From Marinobacterium zhoushanense (lineage in GTDB: Bacteria; Pseudomonadota; Gammaproteobacteria; Pseudomonadales; Balneatricaceae), in contig NZ_BMIJ01000009.1 of NCBI RefSeq assembly GCF_014641945.1, forward strand, positions 124,001 to 188,000: a DNA stretch of 64,000 nucleotides, read 5' to 3'. This document shows, one piece after another, positions 60,022 to 64,000 of the stretch. The notes under the pieces were generated by a model, which was not told the DNA's origin, searched no databases, and saw only the letters and a list, made by a program, of their open reading frames with translations. The stretch's first letter is position 1, and the number at the start of each line of letters is the position of its first letter. A program made the translations under genes and the position numbers.

Positions 60022-60840
60022 GTGTGGGTGCATGATATAGATCCGCTGGCACTGGATCTCGGACCGTTGAAGGTCCACTGGTATGGACTGATGTATCTGG
60101 TCGGGTTTGCCGCCGCTTGGGCATTGGGCAGTTGGCGTGCCCGTCAGCCCGGCTCCAGCTGGAACGAGCAGCAGGTGTCTGACCTGGTGTTCTGGGGAGC
60201 CCTAGGGGTGATTCTCGGCGGCCGTTTCGGCTATGTGCTGTTCTATCATTTTGATTACTTTCTCGAAGATCCGCTCTGGCTGTTCGCGATCTGGGAGGGG
60301 GGGATGTCCTTTCATGGCGGCTTGCTTGGCGTGTTGATTGCCATTGCCTGGTTTGCCCACCGGTATGGCAAGCGCTTTTTCGAGCTCAGCGACTTTGTCG
60401 CGCCGTTAATTCCTATCGGTCTCGGCGCCGGACGTGTGGGTAACTTCATCGGCGGTGAGCTATGGGGTCGGCCGACGGATCAGAGTTGGGGGGTTATCTT
60501 CCCGCGCGCGGCCGACGGTTTGGGTCGGCACCCGTCTCAGCTGTATGAGGCGGCGCTGGAGGGGGTAGTGATGTTTGCGGTTCTCTGGTGGTACTCGTCA
60601 AAACCCAGGCCGCGGATGGCCGTTTCCGGTCTGTTTCTGCTGCTCTACGGCCTGTTTCGCTCCTTTGTCGAATTTTTTCGCGAGCCGGACGCCCATCTTG
60701 GCTTTCTCGCGTTTCAGTGGTTAACCATGGGGCAGTTGTTGTCCCTGCCGATGATATTGGCCGGTGTGCTGCTGATCATCTGGGCGTATCGTGGCGACAG
60801 CGCTGCGCCGGGCGGTGCGCGCGGGCCGTTAAAGCGTTAA
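60022..60840 (+). CDS. lgt: prolipoprotein diacylglyceryl transferase
   Basis: 272 residues, seven membrane helices. Transfers diacylglyceryl from phosphatidylglycerol to the lipobox cysteine of prolipoproteins at the inner membrane. The Lgt signature GRVGNFIGGELWGRP is intact, as are the SFHGGLLG and RHPSQLYEA motifs. GTG start at 60022, one base after the TauE stop. Confidence 0.96.
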   Translation: MWVHDIDPLALDLGPLKVHWYGLMYLVGFAAAWALGSWRARQPGSSWNEQQVSDLVFWGALGVILGGRFGYVLFYHFDYFLEDPLWLFAIWEGGMSFHGGLLGVLIAIAWFAHRYGKRFFELSDFVAPLIPIGLGAGRVGNFIGGELWGRPTDQSWGVIFPRAADGLGRHPSQLYEAALEGVVMFAVLWWYSSKPRPRMAVSGLFLLLYGLFRSFVEFFREPDAHLGFLAFQWLTMGQLLSLPMILAGVLLIIWAYRGDSAAPGGARGPLKR

Positions 60841-60879
60841 AGTATGGGCTCCCACCGGTATTAGAGAAGAAAGAGTCGT

Positions 60880-61722
60880 ATGCAACAGTATCTCGATCTG
60901 ATGCGTGAGATCGTCGAGCAGGGTGTCGATAAGGGAGACCGCACAGGTACGGGGACACGCTCGCTATTCGGGCGTCAGCTCAGGTTCGATCTCAGTCGTG
61001 GCTTTCCGTTGCTGACCACCAAGCGGGTGCACCTGAAATCAATTATCTACGAGCTGCTCTGGTTTCTCTCCGGTAGTACCGACAATACCTGGCTCAATGA
61101 GCGCGGCGTTACCATCTGGGATGAGTGGGCGCTCGAAAATGGCGAGCTGGGGCCGATTTATGGCAAGCAGTGGCGCTCCTGGGCCTGTCCGGATGGCAGC
61201 ACGGTGGACCAGATTGCGGAGTTGTTGGCGCAGATTCGTCGCAACCCCGACTCCCGTCGCCTGATCGTCAGTGGCTGGAACCCGGCCGATCTGCCGGATG
61301 AATCGATTGCACCTCAGCAGAATGTGCGCAACGGCAAGGCCGCGCTGCCGCCCTGCCATACCCTGTTTCAGTTCTACGTCGCCAACGGCCGGTTGAGCTG
61401 TCAGCTCTATCAGCGCAGCGCCGACTACTTTCTGGGAGTGCCGTTCAATATCGCCAGCTATGCGTTGCTGACCCATATGATCGCCCAGCAGTGCGAGCTC
61501 GAGGTCGGTGAGTTCGTGCACACCTTCGGTGACCTGCATCTGTACGCCAACCACCTGAGCGATGATTCGATTGTCGCCGAGCAGTTGTCGAGAATGCCGC
61601 GAGCATTGCCGAGGTTGACGATCAAGCGTAAGCCCGCCTCCCTGTTTGAGTATGAATTTGAGGATTTCGAGATCGAGGGTTACGACCCCTATCCCGCGAT
61701 CCGTGCCCCTATAGCGATCTGA
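60880..61722 (+). CDS. thyA: thymidylate synthase
   Basis: 280 residues; methylates dUMP to dTMP with 5,10-methylene-THF. The catalytic cysteine is in ALPPCHTLFQFYV, and the phosphate-binding arginines are in KGDRTGTGTRS and PDSRRLIVSGWNP. Slightly longer than E. coli ThyA (264) because of an insert near residue 145. folA follows 9 bases downstream and recycles the dihydrofolate produced. Confidence 0.97.
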   Translation: MQQYLDLMREIVEQGVDKGDRTGTGTRSLFGRQLRFDLSRGFPLLTTKRVHLKSIIYELLWFLSGSTDNTWLNERGVTIWDEWALENGELGPIYGKQWRSWACPDGSTVDQIAELLAQIRRNPDSRRLIVSGWNPADLPDESIAPQQNVRNGKAALPPCHTLFQFYVANGRLSCQLYQRSADYFLGVPFNIASYALLTHMIAQQCELEVGEFVHTFGDLHLYANHLSDDSIVAEQLSRMPRALPRLTIKRKPASLFEYEFEDFEIEGYDPYPAIRAPIAI

Positions 61723-61731
61723 GGAGTCCGC

Positions 61732-62253
61732 ATGAACGTGGCTGTGATAGTGGCCCAGGCCGAAAATCGGGTGATCGGTAATCAGAACCGCTTACCCTGG
61801 CATCTGCCCGAAGATCTGCAGTACTTCAAGCGGGTCACGATGGGCAAGCCGATCATTATGGGACGCAAGACCTTTGAGTCGATCGGGCGTCCTCTGCCCG
61901 GGCGCTGCAATATCGTGATTACCCGTGATTCGGCCTGGGGCGCTGAGGGTGTGGTGGTCGTGGCGTCGCCCGAGGCGGCGATAGAGCGGGCGGCGGCGCA
62001 GGCGGAGATCGACGGTGTCGATGAGGCGTTGGTGATCGGCGGGGCCGAGATCTATCGGCAGATGCTGCCGCTGTGCGACCGGCTCTACCTGACCCAGGTG
62101 CATGCCGAGGTGCCGGGCGATGCGCATTTTCCGGTGTTGGACACTGCTCAGTGGCAAGAGCTCGGTCGGGAAAACTTGGATGCTTCGGACACCAACCCCT
62201 ACGACTACAGCTTTATCGTGCTCCAGCGGGTGTCGACAGAGGCGGCCCGTTGA
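61732..62253 (+). CDS. folA: dihydrofolate reductase
   Basis: 173 residues; NADPH-dependent reduction of dihydrofolate. IVAQAENRVIGNQNRLPWHLPEDL at the N-terminus includes the active-site region, GRKTFESIGRPLPGR the cofactor site, and VIGGAEIYRQMLP a C-terminal family motif. AGG-type ribosome site upstream. Its TGA stop overlaps the birA start by one base (TGATG), so translation is coupled. Confidence 0.96.
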   Translation: MNVAVIVAQAENRVIGNQNRLPWHLPEDLQYFKRVTMGKPIIMGRKTFESIGRPLPGRCNIVITRDSAWGAEGVVVVASPEAAIERAAAQAEIDGVDEALVIGGAEIYRQMLPLCDRLYLTQVHAEVPGDAHFPVLDTAQWQELGRENLDASDTNPYDYSFIVLQRVSTEAAR

Positions 62254-63227
62254 TGAAGATTGATAATCTGCTCAGCCTGCTCAGTGATGGCGCATTCCAC
62301 TCCGGTCGAGAGTTGGGCGAGACGCTGGGTATCAGTCGCTCGGCGGTGTGGAAGCAGATTCAGCGGCTGGAGGCTCTTGGTATCGAGGTCTACAGCGTCA
62401 AGGGGCGGGGCTATCGCATCCCGGCAGGACTGGACCTGCTGGATCAGGCCCGGTTTGCCGAGATGCTGGCGCCGGAACTGGTTGCGCGTCTGGATCGGCT
62501 GGAGTTTACGAAGGAGGTCGAGTCGACCAACGTGCTGGCGTTGGCGGCACTCAGGTCGGGTGCGCGCAACGGTCTGTTTGCGGCAGAGTTTCAAACCCGT
62601 GGTCGTGGGCGTCGCGGTCGTGAGTGGGTGAGTCCCTATGCGGCAAACCTGTGTTTTTCGCTGGCCTGGCGCTTTTCCGCAGGCTTGGCGGCGCTGGAGG
62701 GGCTGAGTCTCGGGGTTGGTCTTGCGCTGCGCGAGGGGCTTCGCCGTATCGGCGTCGAGGATGTGCAGCTGAAGTGGCCGAACGATCTGCTCAGCCGCGG
62801 ACGTAAGCTCGGTGGCATACTGGTGGAGGTCAGTGGTGACGCCGCTGGCGAATGCGAGGTGGTGATCGGTGTCGGTCTCAATGTGGCAATGCCCGCAAAG
62901 CAGCTTGAGCAGATCTCGCAACCCAGTATCGATGTCAGCAGTCTGGTATCGAGCCATCCGGGACGTAATCGTTTATTGGCGATCCTGGTGGAGTCCCTGA
63001 TTGAGACCCTGGATACCTTCGAGTCTCAGGGATTTGCGGTGATGCGTGAACAGTGGCAGCAGGCCAATGCCCATCGTGACGCAGCGGTGCGACTGATCAG
63101 TGGTGTCAACGAGATCAGCGGCATCTGTCGCGGCGTCGATGATCGTGGTGCGTTGCTGTTGGAGTCCGAAGGGGCGGTGCAAGCGTACTACGGTGGCGAG
63201 ATCAGTGTGCGTGCACAGCAGGGTTGA
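62253..63227 (+). CDS. birA: biotin--protein ligase / biotin operon repressor
   Basis: 324 residues. An N-terminal winged helix (GELGETLGISRSAVWKQIQ-type: RELGETLGISRSAVWKQI) is followed by the ligase domain with GRGRRGREWVSP (ATP/biotin loop) and KWPNDLL. It biotinylates AccB and, as the bifunctional form with a DNA-binding domain, represses bio genes. ATG at 62253 overlaps the folA stop; the longer open frame from 62073 lies inside folA. Confidence 0.95.
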   Translation: MKIDNLLSLLSDGAFHSGRELGETLGISRSAVWKQIQRLEALGIEVYSVKGRGYRIPAGLDLLDQARFAEMLAPELVARLDRLEFTKEVESTNVLALAALRSGARNGLFAAEFQTRGRGRRGREWVSPYAANLCFSLAWRFSAGLAALEGLSLGVGLALREGLRRIGVEDVQLKWPNDLLSRGRKLGGILVEVSGDAAGECEVVIGVGLNVAMPAKQLEQISQPSIDVSSLVSSHPGRNRLLAILVESLIETLDTFESQGFAVMREQWQQANAHRDAAVRLISGVNEISGICRGVDDRGALLLESEGAVQAYYGGEISVRAQQG

Positions 63228-63234
63228 TACGGGC

Positions 63235-63960
63235 GTGTCGGTAATTCTCGAGATCGATATCGGAAACACCTTTTTAAAGTGGCGTCTGCGTGACCTGTCC
63301 AGTGGCTGTCTGCGCAGTGGCAGAGTGTTGACCGGTGAGGCGCTGGGGTCGCTGGTCTCGGAGTGGGGGCAGGGGATCGATGAGGTGTGGATCGGTTCGG
63401 TAGCGGCGGATGAGGTCAATCGCAGTCTAACCGATCTGCTGCTCGCAAACGGCTTTCCGTCGCCCCGTTTTGCACGCACCGAGGCGGCCGCCGCGGGGGT
63501 TATCAACAGTTATGACAACCCCGCCTTTCTCGGAGTTGATCGCTGGTTGGCGATGTTGGCCGCTAGGCAGCGCGCCGCTGGCGCCTGCTGTGTGGTGGAT
63601 TGTGGCAGCGCCATTACCATCGACTACCTGGCTGCGGATGGGCGCCATATGGGCGGCTATATACTTCCGGGTATGCGACTGCTGCAGCGGGCTTTGCTGG
63701 GCAATACTGCGCGGGTATTTGTCGACCGTCCGCTTGCCGTGTTCGATCCGTCGCCGGGGCGTAATACCAGCGATGCGGTAACCCATGGTGCAGACTTTAT
63801 GTTTGATGCCATCCAATTGCGGCTGAAGCAGAGTCTGGATCCGCAGGTAGCGCTATACATAACCGGCGGCGATGGCGAATTGTTTCAGCGTCTGCTTGGG
63901 CGTGGTGAGTGGGTTCCCGACCTGGTGTTGGATGGTTTGCAGTTCGCGCTGGAGGGGTAG
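63235..63960 (+). CDS. coaX: type III pantothenate kinase
   Basis: 241 residues of the ASKHA fold; phosphorylates pantothenate in the first step of CoA synthesis. ILEIDIGNTFLKWR (phosphate-1 loop), GVDRWLAM and VVDCGSAITIDYL are the family motifs. GTG at 63235 is taken because the conserved region begins four codons later; the open frame from 63100 lies within birA. birA-coaX linkage is typical of Pseudomonas relatives. Confidence 0.93.
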   Translation: MSVILEIDIGNTFLKWRLRDLSSGCLRSGRVLTGEALGSLVSEWGQGIDEVWIGSVAADEVNRSLTDLLLANGFPSPRFARTEAAAAGVINSYDNPAFLGVDRWLAMLAARQRAAGACCVVDCGSAITIDYLAADGRHMGGYILPGMRLLQRALLGNTARVFVDRPLAVFDPSPGRNTSDAVTHGADFMFDAIQLRLKQSLDPQVALYITGGDGELFQRLLGRGEWVPDLVLDGLQFALEG

Positions 63961-63962
63961 GG

Positions 63963-64000
63963 ATGCTGCGCTGGTTGTTTCTGCTGTTGCTGCTGGCTAA
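63963..64000 (+). CDS. start of a further gene (partial, 12 codons)
   Basis: ATG at 63963, two bases after coaX, opens MLRWLFLLLLLA before the window ends. A hydrophobic N-terminus with one arginine suggests a signal peptide or membrane anchor. In Pseudomonas relatives a SPOR-domain protein often follows coaX; that identity is a guess from position. Confidence 0.5.
   Translation, partial: MLRWLFLLLLLA

Noticed and set aside
1..64000. CRISPR arrays, insertion sequences, tRNA or rRNA genes
   Set aside because: No regular direct repeats, transposase-like frames, tRNA-like cloverleaf or rRNA sequence was seen; gaps between genes are mostly short.

Overview
The window looks like a stretch of the main chromosome of a marine-type gammaproteobacterium related to Pseudomonadales/Oceanospirillales. 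This rests on gene content and order: ilvA divergent from rpiA; ybbP-ybbA divergent from tesA; hslR, hslO and pckA close together; ppx divergent from trxA-rho-ubiD; a hemC-D-X-Y cluster near argH; a zapA/6S RNA/fau block beside ygfB-pepP-ubiH-ubiI; and rppH-ptsP followed by lgt-thyA-folA-birA-coaX. These blocks are well known from Pseudomonas-like genomes. Base composition is GC-rich throughout (estimated by eye). I see no insertion sequence, phage, CRISPR array, rRNA or tRNA. The genus cannot be fixed from the sequence alone.

Layout. 0-5.3 kb: a partial NhaC-type antiporter, a PuuB-like FAD oxidase, ilvA and rpiA, then a gene-poor gap holding a MerR relic and a 40-residue membrane peptide. 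5.5-13.5 kb: a large AsmA-like DUF748 protein, a MASE1-GGDEF cyclase and the YbbAP exporter. 13.6-20.5 kb: tesA, sodB, a small cysteine-containing protein, nudE, yrfG, hslR, a PAP2 phosphatase, hslO and pckA. 20.6-26.6 kb: ppx, trxA, rho, ubiD, a small ferredoxin and yqhA. 26.7-31.0 kb: the haem genes hemY, hemX, hemD and hemC. 31.1-37.9 kb: a catabolic island with an IclR regulator, an acylating semialdehyde dehydrogenase, an iron-type alcohol dehydrogenase and a three-part TRAP transporter. 38.1-44.9 kb: argH, an MFS transporter, gcvR, an AEC transporter, a sensor fusion ending in GGDEF, and a 42-residue membrane peptide behind a long inverted repeat. 44.9-54.1 kb: fau, 6S RNA, zapA, a ZapB-like coiled coil, ygfB, pepP, ubiH, ubiI, gcvH, rlmI and tas. 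54.1-64 kb: a CBS-domain protein behind a Fur-box-like site, a HAD phosphatase, rppH, ptsP, an NRDE protein, a TauE exporter, lgt, thyA, folA, birA, coaX and the start of one more gene.

Most of the window is housekeeping. The most distinctive part is the 31.1-37.9 kb island. It lies between hemC and argH, where Pseudomonas usually has algR/algZ. It encodes uptake of a small carboxylate, oxidation of an alcohol group, and CoA-dependent oxidation of the resulting semialdehyde, a layout like the 3-hydroxypropionate branch (DddB/DddC) of DMSP catabolism. Its promoter carries two good copies and one weaker copy of a TGAGAC-N5-GTCTCA palindrome, placed as an operator should be. Other items worth a look are the inverted repeat covering the Shine-Dalgarno of the 42-residue peptide, the fau ribosome binding site lying inside the closing stem of 6S RNA, the periplasmic two-receptor GGDEF protein, and the Fur-box-like sequence overlapping the tas stop codon.
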